A stretch of 64,000 nt of DNA from NCBI GenBank assembly GCA_024699495.1, contig JAILPK010000025.1, positions 37,107 through 101,106 on the forward strand, given 5' to 3'. A model generated the notes under the pieces. That model was given only the letters and a program-made list of their open reading frames with translations, did not search any database and had not been told where the DNA came from. The DNA comes from Bacteroidaceae bacterium (GTDB taxonomy: Bacteria > Bacteroidota > Bacteroidia > Bacteroidales > Bacteroidaceae). Position 1 is the first letter of the stretch. Each line of letters opens with the position of its first letter. This document shows, in pieces, positions 19,108-29,164 of this stretch. The position numbers and the translations under genes are program-made.

Positions 19108-21617
19108 CATATTCCATCCAGACCATTTCTGATATCATCGGAGCAGAACATGTGGGTGATTCCAATGCCCAAATTGACTGGCTGCTCACAGACAGCCGTT
19201 CGCTCACATTTCCAGAAGAAAGCCTTTTTTTTGCCATAAGGACCAGTAAGAACGACGGTCACCGCTTCATAGGCGAGCTATATCGTCGCGGTGTGCGCAA
19301 TTTTGTAGTAGAGCACCTGCCGGAAATGCTCATGCCTGACGCCAATTACTTGCGGGTGCCCTCGACTATGACTGCCCTGCAGACACTTGCCCGCAGTCAT
19401 CGCGAACAATTTGACATACCCATTGTTGGCATCACCGGCAGCAACGGAAAGACTATAGTCAAGGAGTGGCTGTATCAGCTGATGGCCGACAACGAAACCG
19501 TGACCCGCTCCCCGCGTTCATGGAACTCGCAACTCGGCGTTCCGCTTTCTGTGTGGCGCCTGGAGCAGACAACTACGCTCGGCATCTTCGAGGCCGGCAT
19601 TTCCGACCCCGGATATATGGAGGCCCTGCAGTCTATAATCCAGCCTACCATCGGAATCCTGACATGCATCGGACCTGCCCACGATGAGAATTTCGGCTCG
19701 CGACGAGAAAAATGTCTCAACAAACTATGCCTCTTCCGCGACGCAAAGACTCTCATCTACCATGCCGACGACGAACTCATCAACGAGTGTATTTCCCACT
19801 CTGACTTCAGATCCAATCTGATTGGCTGGAGTTCTGAGAATCCTTCGGCACCTATATATATAAGTGGTATTGTCAAAGGTTCAACTACAACCGAAGTTGC
19901 ATACTCTGTGGCAGCCTCCGACATATTCCCGCGACAGATGGCAGGCAGTTTCACCTTGCCGTTCATAGACGATGCCAGCATTGAGGATGCCATTCATTGC
20001 TTCTGTGCCGGTATTTGCCTTGGTCTCGCACCCGACAGTATAGCGCAGAGAATATCTCATCTCGAGCCTGTGGCTATGCGCCTTGAGGTGAAAGAGGGTC
20101 TTCACGGATGCACCCTCATCACAGACTCATACAACAGCGATCTCAACTCTCTCGAAATCGCTTTGGATTTCATGCGCCGCCGTCCTGATCACGAAGGGCG
20201 CCGCCGCACTCTTATCCTCTCCGACATAAAGCAGACAGGTCTCGGACTTATGGACTTGTACAGGCATGTGCTGGACCTGACCGGACAATATGGAATAGAG
20301 GAACTCATTGGTATTGGGCCGGAGATCAGCGCCGCCATGAAGTCACTCGGTCTCAGTCCTGACAACCTATTTCCCTCAACGGCCGATTTTCTCTCTTCCG
20401 GGCTGTTCGAGTCGTTGAGCGATCGCGTAATCCTCATCAAGGGTGCGCGTTCCTTCCGCTTTGAGCATATCACCGAGGCACTTGAGAAACGGGTGCATGA
20501 GACTATACTCGAGGTGAATCTCTCAGCTCTCAGCGAAAACCTCCGCTACTACCGATCTTTCATGCGTCCAGAAACAAAGATGGTATGCATGGTGAAGGCA
20601 TCGGCTTATGGTGCTGGAGCCGTAGAGGTGGCAAAGACACTGCAGGCCGCAGGAGTTGACTATCTGGCAGTAGCCGTTGCTGACGAAGGGGCAGAACTAC
20701 GTCGTGCCGGCATCACAGCCAACATCATAGTAATGAATCCGGAGATGTCTTCCTTTCACACGTTGTTCGAATTCCGTCTGGAGCCCGAGGTCTATTCGTT
20801 CCGTCTGCTCAAAGCCCTCATACATACAGCCGAACGCGCAGGTATTACCAATTATCCGATTCACCTGAAACTGGATACGGGAATGCATCGTCTGGGCTTC
20901 GATCCGGAGAAGGACCTTTCCGAAGTGATTCATCTGCTCACATCACAGACAGCCCTCATCCCACGTAGTGTGTTCAGTCATTTTGTAGGTTCAGACAGCG
21001 AGGAGTTCGACCAGTTCTCTGCGCTCCAGTTTGAGCGCTTCATCAAAGCCACAGAACAGCTGCAGGCTTCATTCCCACATCATATATTGCGGCATATATG
21101 CAACTCTGCCGGCATAGAGCACTTCCCCGAGAGGCATCTGGATATGGTGCGACTCGGACTCGGACTATATGGAATCAATCCCATCACTCCGCCACACAGC
21201 GCATCTTCGTCTGTCAACCTGCAGCTGACTCCCATTTCCACCCTCAAGACAACAATCCTACAGATTCGCCAGGTGCCCAAGGAAGACACAGTAGGCTATT
21301 CGCGCAAGGGCCATCTTACCCGTGACAGTCGCATCGCGGCCATACCTATAGGTTATGCCGATGGGTTGAACCGCCATCTCGGACGCGGCAAAGGCTATTG
21401 CCTCGTGGCAGGAAAGAAGGCACCATATATCGGCAATATATGCATGGATGTATGCATGATTGACGTAACTGACATCCCGTGTGAGGAGGGCGATGCCGTT
21501 CTCATTTTCGGGCCCGAACTGCCCCCGTCTGTTCTTGCCGATGCCATTGATACCATCCCTTACGAAATTCTGACATCGGTATCTCCCCGTGTCAAGAGAA
21601 TCTACTATTGGGAGTAA
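19104..21617 (+). CDS. murF/alr: Bifunctional UDP-MurNAc-tripeptide:D-Ala-D-Ala ligase / alanine racemase
   Basis: N-terminal GITGSNGKTIVKEWLYQ Mur ligase; C-terminal MVKASAYGAGAVEVAKTLQ alanine racemase PLP site. Confidence 0.95.
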   Translation: MTYSIQTISDIIGAEHVGDSNAQIDWLLTDSRSLTFPEESLFFAIRTSKNDGHRFIGELYRRGVRNFVVEHLPEMLMPDANYLRVPSTMTALQTLARSHREQFDIPIVGITGSNGKTIVKEWLYQLMADNETVTRSPRSWNSQLGVPLSVWRLEQTTTLGIFEAGISDPGYMEALQSIIQPTIGILTCIGPAHDENFGSRREKCLNKLCLFRDAKTLIYHADDELINECISHSDFRSNLIGWSSENPSAPIYISGIVKGSTTTEVAYSVAASDIFPRQMAGSFTLPFIDDASIEDAIHCFCAGICLGLAPDSIAQRISHLEPVAMRLEVKEGLHGCTLITDSYNSDLNSLEIALDFMRRRPDHEGRRRTLILSDIKQTGLGLMDLYRHVLDLTGQYGIEELIGIGPEISAAMKSLGLSPDNLFPSTADFLSSGLFESLSDRVILIKGARSFRFEHITEALEKRVHETILEVNLSALSENLRYYRSFMRPETKMVCMVKASAYGAGAVEVAKTLQAAGVDYLAVAVADEGAELRRAGITANIIVMNPEMSSFHTLFEFRLEPEVYSFRLLKALIHTAERAGITNYPIHLKLDTGMHRLGFDPEKDLSEVIHLLTSQTALIPRSVFSHFVGSDSEEFDQFSALQFERFIKATEQLQASFPHHILRHICNSAGIEHFPERHLDMVRLGLGLYGINPITPPHSASSSVNLQLTPISTLKTTILQIRQVPKEDTVGYSRKGHLTRDSRIAAIPIGYADGLNRHLGRGKGYCLVAGKKAPYIGNICMDVCMIDVTDIPCEEGDAVLIFGPELPPSVLADAIDTIPYEILTSVSPRVKRIYYWE

Positions 21618-21914
21618 ATGGCTTCAAGAATTTTATTGTTCTTTATTTGAATCTGTTTTTTTGCTGGAAATCAACTAGTTTGGCGTGCACTTTGATCGTT
21701 TTATGAAGCGTTGCAATTATGCATAATTTTCACGGCGGAATGTATTTTAGGCATTTTTGAATGTTAGACACTAATACCTGTACTTTTATTACAAGGTCTT
21801 TTCTTCTATACGTGCTTTTTTGTGGCAATAATAGAAGAATAGAAGGGATAAGCGTCCAGTCCGACTTGAAGAAAGATTGTGGGAAGTTAACCTGAATGTG
21901 TCTTGTGTGCATTA

Positions 21915-22640
21915 TTAAGGCTGTGCCTTAATTCCCATGTAATTCATGGCAGCCTCGGGTTGCCAGTTTAGAACCAGTTCGTCGGGGAACTTTGCCTCTT
22001 CGAGTAAGGGTAGGGCATAGCGGTAGTCTGCAATGGAAAAGGAGATGTGTGCATCCGAGCCGAGAATCACGGGAACGTCATATTGTTTGCACAGTCGGAG
22101 GATTTCCATATTGTTCGGCTTCGCCTGCTGCTTGTTTCGCAGAGGGATGAGACTTGAAGAGTTTATTTCGAGCAAAGTATGGGTGTCGCGTGCGGCAAGC
22201 ACAATAGGCTCAAAATCCAGTTCTGCCGTTCCGTCCCCAGGGTGGCTTATAATATTTGTCCATGGGTTACGTATGGCGTTCACCATACCCTCTGTGTTTT
22301 GCTCGCGAGTTCCACCCTTCCAGCATAGGATATGAATACCTGCAATAATAATATCCATGCATTTGTAGTGCCTTTCGTCCAAATCCAGTTGGCCGGTGCA
22401 GTCCAGTATATTTAGTTCTGCTCCGAGCAGCAGTCGTACCCCATACATCTCTCTAGGCACTATGTGCAGGTTGCGGAAATAAATGCTGTCGCAACTCCCA
22501 GGTAGGGTAGGGCCGTGCTCTGTAATGCCAAGAATCTGAATGCCTTTCTCCGCGGCAGCTTTAGCCATTTCCTGAATAGTGCTATATGCATGCCCCGAAG
22601 CTATTGTATGTGTATGTAGATCAATTAGAGGAGTTCTCAT
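21915..22640 (-). CDS. PHP-domain phosphatase (YcdX-like)
   Basis: LIDLHTHTIASGHAYSTIQEMAKAAAEKGIQILGITEHGP; LGSDAHISFSIADY. Confidence 0.9.
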   Translation of the reverse strand: MRTPLIDLHTHTIASGHAYSTIQEMAKAAAEKGIQILGITEHGPTLPGSCDSIYFRNLHIVPREMYGVRLLLGAELNILDCTGQLDLDERHYKCMDIIIAGIHILCWKGGTREQNTEGMVNAIRNPWTNIISHPGDGTAELDFEPIVLAARDTHTLLEINSSSLIPLRNKQQAKPNNMEILRLCKQYDVPVILGSDAHISFSIADYRYALPLLEEAKFPDELVLNWQPEAAMNYMGIKAQP

Positions 22641-23062
22641 TTACTGATTATAAATTGTTTCACTTTGAAGTTGAAACGTTTTTATTACGTTTTACGCAGG
22701 GTCTTTGGAATATATTTGCTCAACAGCGAATATATCTGCAGCTAAGCAGATGCTATTGCTCTACACCGATTTTTACCGGTGGTTATGTGGATTCTATTGT
22801 TCAATGCTGTTTAGTCCAAGAAGCTAAGTAGATTCTGTTCCCAATATTGTTTTGTTAAGAGTTTTGGGGCGGCATTTTGAATCGCTCCGAAATTATCGGG
22901 ATAAGAGGTAGTATCCAATCGGTATATAGTCATAAAAACTCATCAGAAACTTCCTAACTTTCATCTCAACCTTCTTTGTTCCAGCTGCTCTTAATTCTCG
23001 CATCTTGGCATTCAGTTCTCATCTTTCACCTTTCAGCTCTCACTTTTCAATTATTTACCTCT

Positions 23063-23190
23063 CACCTCAAAAACTCGAAAACTCAAAAACTCAAGAATTT
23101 ACTAACCTAAGAAACAAATCGTCAACAACTTAAGGACTTACGAACTCAAGGACTTACGAACTCAAGAACTTAAGAACTCAAAAACTCAAT
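23063..23190. repeat. Short-period intergenic repeat tract (AACTCAAGGACTTACG / AACTCAAAAACTCAA words)
   Basis: Repeated 8- and 16-nt words aactcaag gacttacg, aactcaag aacttaag, aactcaaa aactcaat. Confidence 0.8.
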
Positions 23191-23734
23191 AGAATGAGAC
23201 TATAGAGTCCAGTTCTTTGCGGGGCGGACGCTGAGCATCTTCAATCCGATGACCAACTGCTATAACAGCAGCTATGGTTTCATCCTCCGGGATATTCAGC
23301 AGGACGCGAATCGATGGTTCGTTGCGGATGCCAATAACCAGAGTGTCCAACCCTATTTCGGCAGCTTTCAGAAGCAGGTAGGCATTCTGCAGCCCCAAAT
23401 CATAGAACCCCCAGCCGTTGCCGACTTCGTTGTCAGCCACGCCTTCTCGGTTAAACCCTACGATATTATGCCGGAAAGTGGTCACGATGAGGGCCTTTGC
23501 CCCTTCGGTCTTCTGTGGGTTAGTTCCTCCGAGACAATCGCGCAATTTAAGTACAAGGTCTGGAGAACATACAACATGATATCGGCTGGTCTGCTGATTT
23601 TTCCATGACGGAGCTTCTTGGGCAAATTTGATTACAGTTTCAAGTTCGGCTCTGCTCACTGACTGTGAAGCGTCATATTTGCGGATACTGCGGCGTGTTG
23701 CTGCAATTTCATCCAAAGTCTTTACACTCTTCAT
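23186..23734 (-). CDS. Nitroreductase family protein
   Basis: ATRRSIRKYD...EAPSWKNQQTSRYHVV...PEDETIAAVIAVGH..RPPRKELDSIVSFY. Confidence 0.9.
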   Translation of the reverse strand: MKSVKTLDEIAATRRSIRKYDASQSVSRAELETVIKFAQEAPSWKNQQTSRYHVVCSPDLVLKLRDCLGGTNPQKTEGAKALIVTTFRHNIVGFNREGVADNEVGNGWGFYDLGLQNAYLLLKAAEIGLDTLVIGIRNEPSIRVLLNIPEDETIAAVIAVGHRIEDAQRPPRKELDSIVSFY

Positions 23735-23857
23735 ATCTGTTACTGTTTTTCATCTGCAAAGGTAGTCAATTTATTCGGTTTCACCAATTAAAACCGGCAA
23801 AAATAAATTTCTAAAGCATCACTACTTACGCAAGAATTGTTTTCTAAATATTGCTGC

Positions 23858-24220
23858 CCGGTAAACCACATGTTCACATGTTCGTTAAGTTCAGCATTTT
23901 GTCAAACATATTTATGCTTATATAACTCTATTTCGAACGGCTTCCACGACCTCATTGAACGAGAGTGAAATGACAGTGAGTCGAGGCATGTTTAATCTGA
24001 GACGGCCGTCTCAGATTCAGGTGACGGCTGTCTCAGATTCAGGTGACGGCCGTCTCAGATTCAGGTGACGGCTGTCTCAGATTAAATTAATGCCGATACA
24101 TGAAGAATTGATAGTCGTTCGACGTAGAGTTGTGAGGCGTGAGAAGTAGAGTTGTGAGACGTGAGACGTAGAGTTATGAGACGTGAGAAGTGGAGTTATG
24201 AGACGTGAGAAGTAGAGTCG
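23858..24220. repeat. Dispersed intergenic element, copy 1 (two consecutive 22-bp arrays)
   Basis: ccggtaaaccacatgttcacatgttcgttaag...; array A ACGGCYGTCTCAGATTCAGGTG (23991-24086); array B GTAGAGTTGTGAGACGTGAGAA (24121-24220). Confidence 0.95.
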
Positions 24221-24594
24221 TTACTAGCTCAAATTGGAATCTTTACACGTTATTACAAATAGCGATAAATCACAGGTAACCAATAAGATATAGTAAGAAC
24301 TCTAAATAGTATATTCAACTCTACACATATATCTTTATTGTTGAATACTTTTCAGAAGAATCTTGCGTGTCATAGCTGATATTGCTACTGATGAAGTAAA
24401 ACAATCAACAAGAGATTGTTGTTTTGAGCCGCTATTCGTTGAACTCGGGAACAGACAACTGTTTTGCTATGGGAACAGCGCAATCTGCCCTTACATCTTA
24501 TTTGCCTTGCTTGATCATTTGCTAAGCATTATTGTGGAATTTTCTTTGTCTTGTTTGTATTGGCTGATGATGACAATTTGCTGGTATGCGGCGT

Positions 24595-26058
24595 TTACCG
24601 GTCGCTGTTGAACAGATATCTTTTGTGAAGGTATTCTATCCATTTCTGATGCTCTTCAGACAAGAAATAGTGAGACAATATTTCAAACAACTGCTCGTAG
24701 GTGAAGGTAAGGAATGAGTCTTTGCCTCGCTCTGTAAGCAGTTTGCGATAGTCTTCTGAAGCTATGTGGAAATGCGGGTTGGCATCAGGGAATACAGTCA
24801 TCGAGGTGAAATGCCGGATATCTCCTTTCAGAAGCATTGATGCTCCAAGGATATGGTTGCGCCATATCTGCCGCAGTGGGTCCGACACGAGGTCTGCATC
24901 ACTCTCTGGGAGATAGTAGCCAGAAGCGCTGGTGACCCGTCTGTAGTGGTATGACAGTCTTACGTTACCTGCATCATCGTGGGTGTTCTTATATTCAGTC
25001 TCCCCGATAGTATATTCGCGTTCTGTGTATTTCACTTCGATGCCAATAGCCCCCTTACTGCCGTCCTTGTGCCGATATATGACAAAAGTATCAAATGAGG
25101 TGCCGTCGTTGAGGTAGTCATTTTTGGGCTGAGGGGCATATTCAATTCTTACGCTCAGCACCTCGGCGATGTCATCCCGGCCCAGCATCTCATTGAAGCA
25201 TTCTTTGGTAGCTTCCTTGTTGCATTCCTGCATCATCGGGAAGAACAGGTTATATGGGATATGTTCACTTCTCAGGGCGTTATTGAGCAGGTTCATACCG
25301 ATTTTTGTCTTCCCTTCGCAATACAGTCTCATTATGTCCTGACGGAATCCTTCGTAAAAAACCAACCCCTGAAGCGCGTATTCCTCCTTCAGCCATGCTC
25401 CGTGATTGGGGCGCTCATCCCATATACTGACATCTCCCAATTGCTTGGCCCAAAGCTTCACTTGAGCCTCTTGGTGAAGTCTGGCTGCATGCACAAAAAC
25501 CGCATGTGAGTCAACCTCCGAATTTAAAATCCTCTCCCTGACGCTTGTCTTTTTCTCTGCAGGCAGGTTAAATTCCTTTTCTTTTATATCTTCACCTTCA
25601 CATATCCACGTGATGATTTGCTCTGCTATTTTGCGATAATGCTGGTCTATCAGAGTCACTCTATGCCATTTGCCGCTTACTTGCAGCTCTTCCACAAAGG
25701 GCCATTTGCCGGTGGCAATCCATTTTACTTTGCGGCAATGCCTGAAGCGTGGGCGTGCCTCTTGGTAGTAATAATCGCCGCTGACGATTCCGACGCCAAT
25801 TATGTAGTCAAATTCATTGCGTGCAAGGACGAAATCCCCGATGTTCATCACATTGGCAAATTCTCTCAGCAGTTTTCTGCCCTGGGTACTACTTCTTGCC
25901 GACCCGTAAACAGATACAAGTGCTGCGTCCAGTCCGCCCCTGACATTCATTATCTCATCCAGATCACCCACCTCCCTGTCTTCGGGAAGTCCGCAGGCCA
26001 TGAATCCCTTCTCGACATTTTCGCCGAACTGGCTGCCCTTGGCATCCGGCCAATACAT
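24595..26058 (-). CDS. EVE-like (McrB-type N-terminal) domain fused to PD-(D/E)XK-like nuclease; candidate type IV restriction enzyme
   Basis: N-terminus ...MYWPDAKGSQFGENVEKGFMACGLPEDREVGDL..IGDFVLARNEFDYIIGVGIVSGDYYYQE..RHCRKVKWI; C-terminus SFDTFVIYRHKDGSKGAIGIEVKYTERE. Confidence 0.7.
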   Translation of the reverse strand: MYWPDAKGSQFGENVEKGFMACGLPEDREVGDLDEIMNVRGGLDAALVSVYGSARSSTQGRKLLREFANVMNIGDFVLARNEFDYIIGVGIVSGDYYYQEARPRFRHCRKVKWIATGKWPFVEELQVSGKWHRVTLIDQHYRKIAEQIITWICEGEDIKEKEFNLPAEKKTSVRERILNSEVDSHAVFVHAARLHQEAQVKLWAKQLGDVSIWDERPNHGAWLKEEYALQGLVFYEGFRQDIMRLYCEGKTKIGMNLLNNALRSEHIPYNLFFPMMQECNKEATKECFNEMLGRDDIAEVLSVRIEYAPQPKNDYLNDGTSFDTFVIYRHKDGSKGAIGIEVKYTEREYTIGETEYKNTHDDAGNVRLSYHYRRVTSASGYYLPESDADLVSDPLRQIWRNHILGASMLLKGDIRHFTSMTVFPDANPHFHIASEDYRKLLTERGKDSFLTFTYEQLFEILSHYFLSEEHQKWIEYLHKRYLFNSDR

Positions 26059-26249
26059 CCAAATGCGTTTCCCGGAAAAATCGGGCTGATATTTTTCGTT
26101 TATGATTTCTTATTTTGATTGTTTCTTGCGTGCAAATAAACTATCAAGGTACGCCAATTTGTGGCAGATGGTTGTAAAATTTGTTGCAAAAATACATTTT
26201 CTATCCTTATTTCAGCCTTCTTTGTCCTGAATTTATGGTTTCAGTTACT

Positions 26250-26283
26250 AAAAAGCCTTCCAACTCGAGTAGAAAGGCTTGTA
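26250..26283 (-). terminator. Hairpin terminator downstream of the GH2 gene
   Basis: AAGCCTT..AAGGCTT inverted repeat with T-run on the minus-strand 3' side. Confidence 0.7.
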
Positions 26284-26336
26284 TCTAAGGTTGTGAAATG
26301 AGATTATGACTTTATTTACACCCTATTTAATAAGGT

Positions 26337-28877
26337 CTAATTACCGATTTGGCTTATGTCAAGCTGAACAGACGTGCTCTCAAGCAATGGTGATGAGAAG
26401 TGAACTACGGCTTTTGGTGATTGGGCATTACCGCCTGGCTGCTGCCAACGGCCAGCAAACTGTGTGTTTCTGTCGCTACGGGTGACATAAGCTACGATAC
26501 GTCCGTTTTGCACTCGGCAGCGGTTGTCTGTCTTGGAGGTGATATCGCTCATATCGCCGTTCTCCAGTCCGAGCAGACGGGCCTGACCGGAGACGTAGCA
26601 ACTGATGTTATTGTCAGCCAGAGGCACTACAATGCCGTTCTCATCAATTACTTCAACTGTTATCTGAGCCACTTCGTCCTGACGAGTGAGTGTTGCCTTG
26701 TCAGATGTGGCGCGCAGGGCAAAGGGACGTCCGCAAGTTGTGATCTGGCAGGTCGCAGCCGATGGTTGTGAGCCAGGGAATGCAGCTTCGCAGCGGAGAG
26801 TGCCAGGAGCATAGTCTATGTCCCAAAAGAGGATGTCTGTGGCCTCGTCTCGTTGTGGCTGGCCCCCTACGGGTTTATCGTTGAGGAAAAGCTGTGCTGT
26901 TTTTGCATTTGTATAGCATACGACGCGTATTTGTTGCCCTTCACGATAGTTCCACAGGGCGGGAGCGTATGTTGATAGCCTGTTGCGATTGTCGCGTCCG
27001 CGCCGTTCGTTCGGGTAGGTGCCGATATAACAAACCGGCTTCTCAGACCAGAGTGCGGCGCGATAGTGTCCGTTTGGTTTGATGTTTCCGGATAAGTCCA
27101 GAAGTCCGGCCGATGAGCCTCGTGCTGGCCACGGACCGCTCTCACCAAGGTAATCAATGCCCGTCCACAGGAACTGTCCGAAGATATGTTCATTGTCTCT
27201 TACGGCTTTCCATGCTGGCAGGTCGTGGCGGTTTTCGCTGCCGTATATTACCCGCTTGGGATAGCGCTCGTGGTCAGTTTGATAGCGGCTTTCTGTATAG
27301 TTGTATCCAACTACATCCACAGCTTCGGGATATGCAGTCTCGTTACTCATCACCACTCCTGCCAAGGCTCCAGTGACGGCACGTGAGTTGTCTATGCTGC
27401 GAACTATACCTGCGAGGCGCTGGGCGATGATGCCTATCCGTTCGGCATTGGGCTGTTCGGGTTTATAGCCTCCATAAGCCGGTTGGGTGAAGTCGCTGCC
27501 TCCACCGTTGAGCACAGGGTGTGTATATGGGTCATTCGGGTAATCCACCTCGTTCCCAATGCTCCAGAGGAAAATGCTGGGATGGCAGCGGTCGCGACGT
27601 ACCATATCTGCCACGTCGCGGTCTATCCATTCGTTGAAGTAATCGAAGGTACCCTCGAAACCGGGTCGCCCCTGGTTCCATCCCTTTAGCCATTTGCGTT
27701 TGGGGAACTCCCACTCATCGCTGGCTTCATCCATTACGAGTAGGCCGAGTGAGTCACACAGGGCATAAAGCGCGGGGGCATGGGGGTTGTGGCTCATGCG
27801 TATGGCGTTTGCACCCACAAGTTTCAGATTCTGGAGTCTGCGCCGCCATACATCCGAGGGGACTGCCGTCCCGAGCACGCCGGCATCATCATGCAGACAA
27901 ACGCCCTTCACTTTCATCCATTTGTCATTAAGTGCAAAGCCTTTATCTGGAGAGAACGTGAGTGTGCGCAGGCCCATCGTGACTTCTGAGCGGTCTGTCT
28001 CCTGGGAGCCGTTTAGAAGGCGGGTTCTTACATTATATAAATAGGGGTTGTCCAAACTCCAGTATTTGGGGGTGGAGATATTCAGTTTTACAGTTTTTTT
28101 CTCCCTGGCCCCGATTGTTGTCTTTGTGGAGGCTACGATTTTGCCTGTGGCGTCAAGTATCTCAACGATAGCCTTGCGGCTTGCCGCCTCTGCTGTTCCC
28201 TCGTTTGTAGTCTCGACATCGACCTCCACAGAGGCTTTGTTTTTGTTTAGCGACTTGATTCTCCACGCGCTGCCCCACAGCGCAAGATGTATCTCAGGAG
28301 CTCTGATCAGCCATACCGGACGGTAAATTCCGGAACCGGTGTACCATCGGGAATCGTTTTGTCGGGAATGGTCTATTCGAACGGCCAGCACATTATTTCC
28401 ATCCGGGGACAGATAGGGAGTTAGGTCATAGAGGAAAGAGGCAAAACCGCTCGGACGGAAACCGAGCAGATGGCCGTTGAGCCATACAGACGAGCGGTTG
28501 TATGCGCCCTCGAAATAGATGAAAAGATGCTCTCCTTGAGCGAGAGGCTTGTTTCCCAAGTCGATGTGGTTGCGATACCATCCGATGCCACCGGGAAGAT
28601 AACCTTGGCATGAGCCGCAGTCGGGTGACATGGGGCGAGTCACTCCCCAGTCGTGAGGTATGGTGACATGTGCCCATCTGGAATCGTCGGTAGAAGCTTG
28701 GGCAAAGCGGGGTAGGGGCATTGAACTGTTCGGTGGGACTGTGTCTGATGGGGTGATGCTCTCAGAGAGCATGAATCTCCAGCCGGAGTTGAGCAGTTCG
28801 GGCTTACCGAAAGATGTCTGGGCTGATGCTCCAAGAGAGCATGCCAGGAGCAGGAGCGAGAGAAGAAAAATAGCCAT
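26337..28877 (-). CDS. Glycoside hydrolase family 2 protein (beta-galactosidase-like), secreted
   Basis: Signal peptide; SGIYRPVWL, GVCLHDDAGVLG, NAIRMSHNPHAPALYALCDSLGLLVMDEASDEW, SIGNEVDYPN. Confidence 0.92.
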   Translation of the reverse strand: MAIFLLSLLLLACSLGASAQTSFGKPELLNSGWRFMLSESITPSDTVPPNSSMPLPRFAQASTDDSRWAHVTIPHDWGVTRPMSPDCGSCQGYLPGGIGWYRNHIDLGNKPLAQGEHLFIYFEGAYNRSSVWLNGHLLGFRPSGFASFLYDLTPYLSPDGNNVLAVRIDHSRQNDSRWYTGSGIYRPVWLIRAPEIHLALWGSAWRIKSLNKNKASVEVDVETTNEGTAEAASRKAIVEILDATGKIVASTKTTIGAREKKTVKLNISTPKYWSLDNPYLYNVRTRLLNGSQETDRSEVTMGLRTLTFSPDKGFALNDKWMKVKGVCLHDDAGVLGTAVPSDVWRRRLQNLKLVGANAIRMSHNPHAPALYALCDSLGLLVMDEASDEWEFPKRKWLKGWNQGRPGFEGTFDYFNEWIDRDVADMVRRDRCHPSIFLWSIGNEVDYPNDPYTHPVLNGGGSDFTQPAYGGYKPEQPNAERIGIIAQRLAGIVRSIDNSRAVTGALAGVVMSNETAYPEAVDVVGYNYTESRYQTDHERYPKRVIYGSENRHDLPAWKAVRDNEHIFGQFLWTGIDYLGESGPWPARGSSAGLLDLSGNIKPNGHYRAALWSEKPVCYIGTYPNERRGRDNRNRLSTYAPALWNYREGQQIRVVCYTNAKTAQLFLNDKPVGGQPQRDEATDILFWDIDYAPGTLRCEAAFPGSQPSAATCQITTCGRPFALRATSDKATLTRQDEVAQITVEVIDENGIVVPLADNNISCYVSGQARLLGLENGDMSDITSKTDNRCRVQNGRIVAYVTRSDRNTQFAGRWQQPGGNAQSPKAVVHFSSPLLESTSVQLDISQIGN

Positions 28878-29164
28878 GGGAAGGGGGTGGTTTTAATAGT
28901 GTTCGAAAAAATATGCTGCAGGTTTGGTATATTAATCTGTATGATTGATTATTATGTTGACCGCCGGCGATTTAAAAGGTTTAACAGAAGCAGATAATTA
29001 TGTCGGGCTGAATGCATTTTTCTGTTTTGGGTTCTTCTTATGTTAAAGCTACAACTCTTCGGGTTAAGTATTTATGCGGTGTGTGCTTTTTAGGCTTTCT
29101 TATAAATATGTAATAAGGATGGAAACGAAGATGCCCTGAAGTTGATTGGCCACAAAAGGCAGAA

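Noticed and set aside
23991-24220. CRISPR array interpretation of the 22-bp repeats
   Set aside because: Units are contiguous without unique spacers and no cas genes are nearby.
24363-24611. 82-aa plus-strand ORF beside the EVE-nuclease gene
   Set aside because: Overlaps the 3' end of the nuclease gene, no domain; could be a remnant but unsupported.
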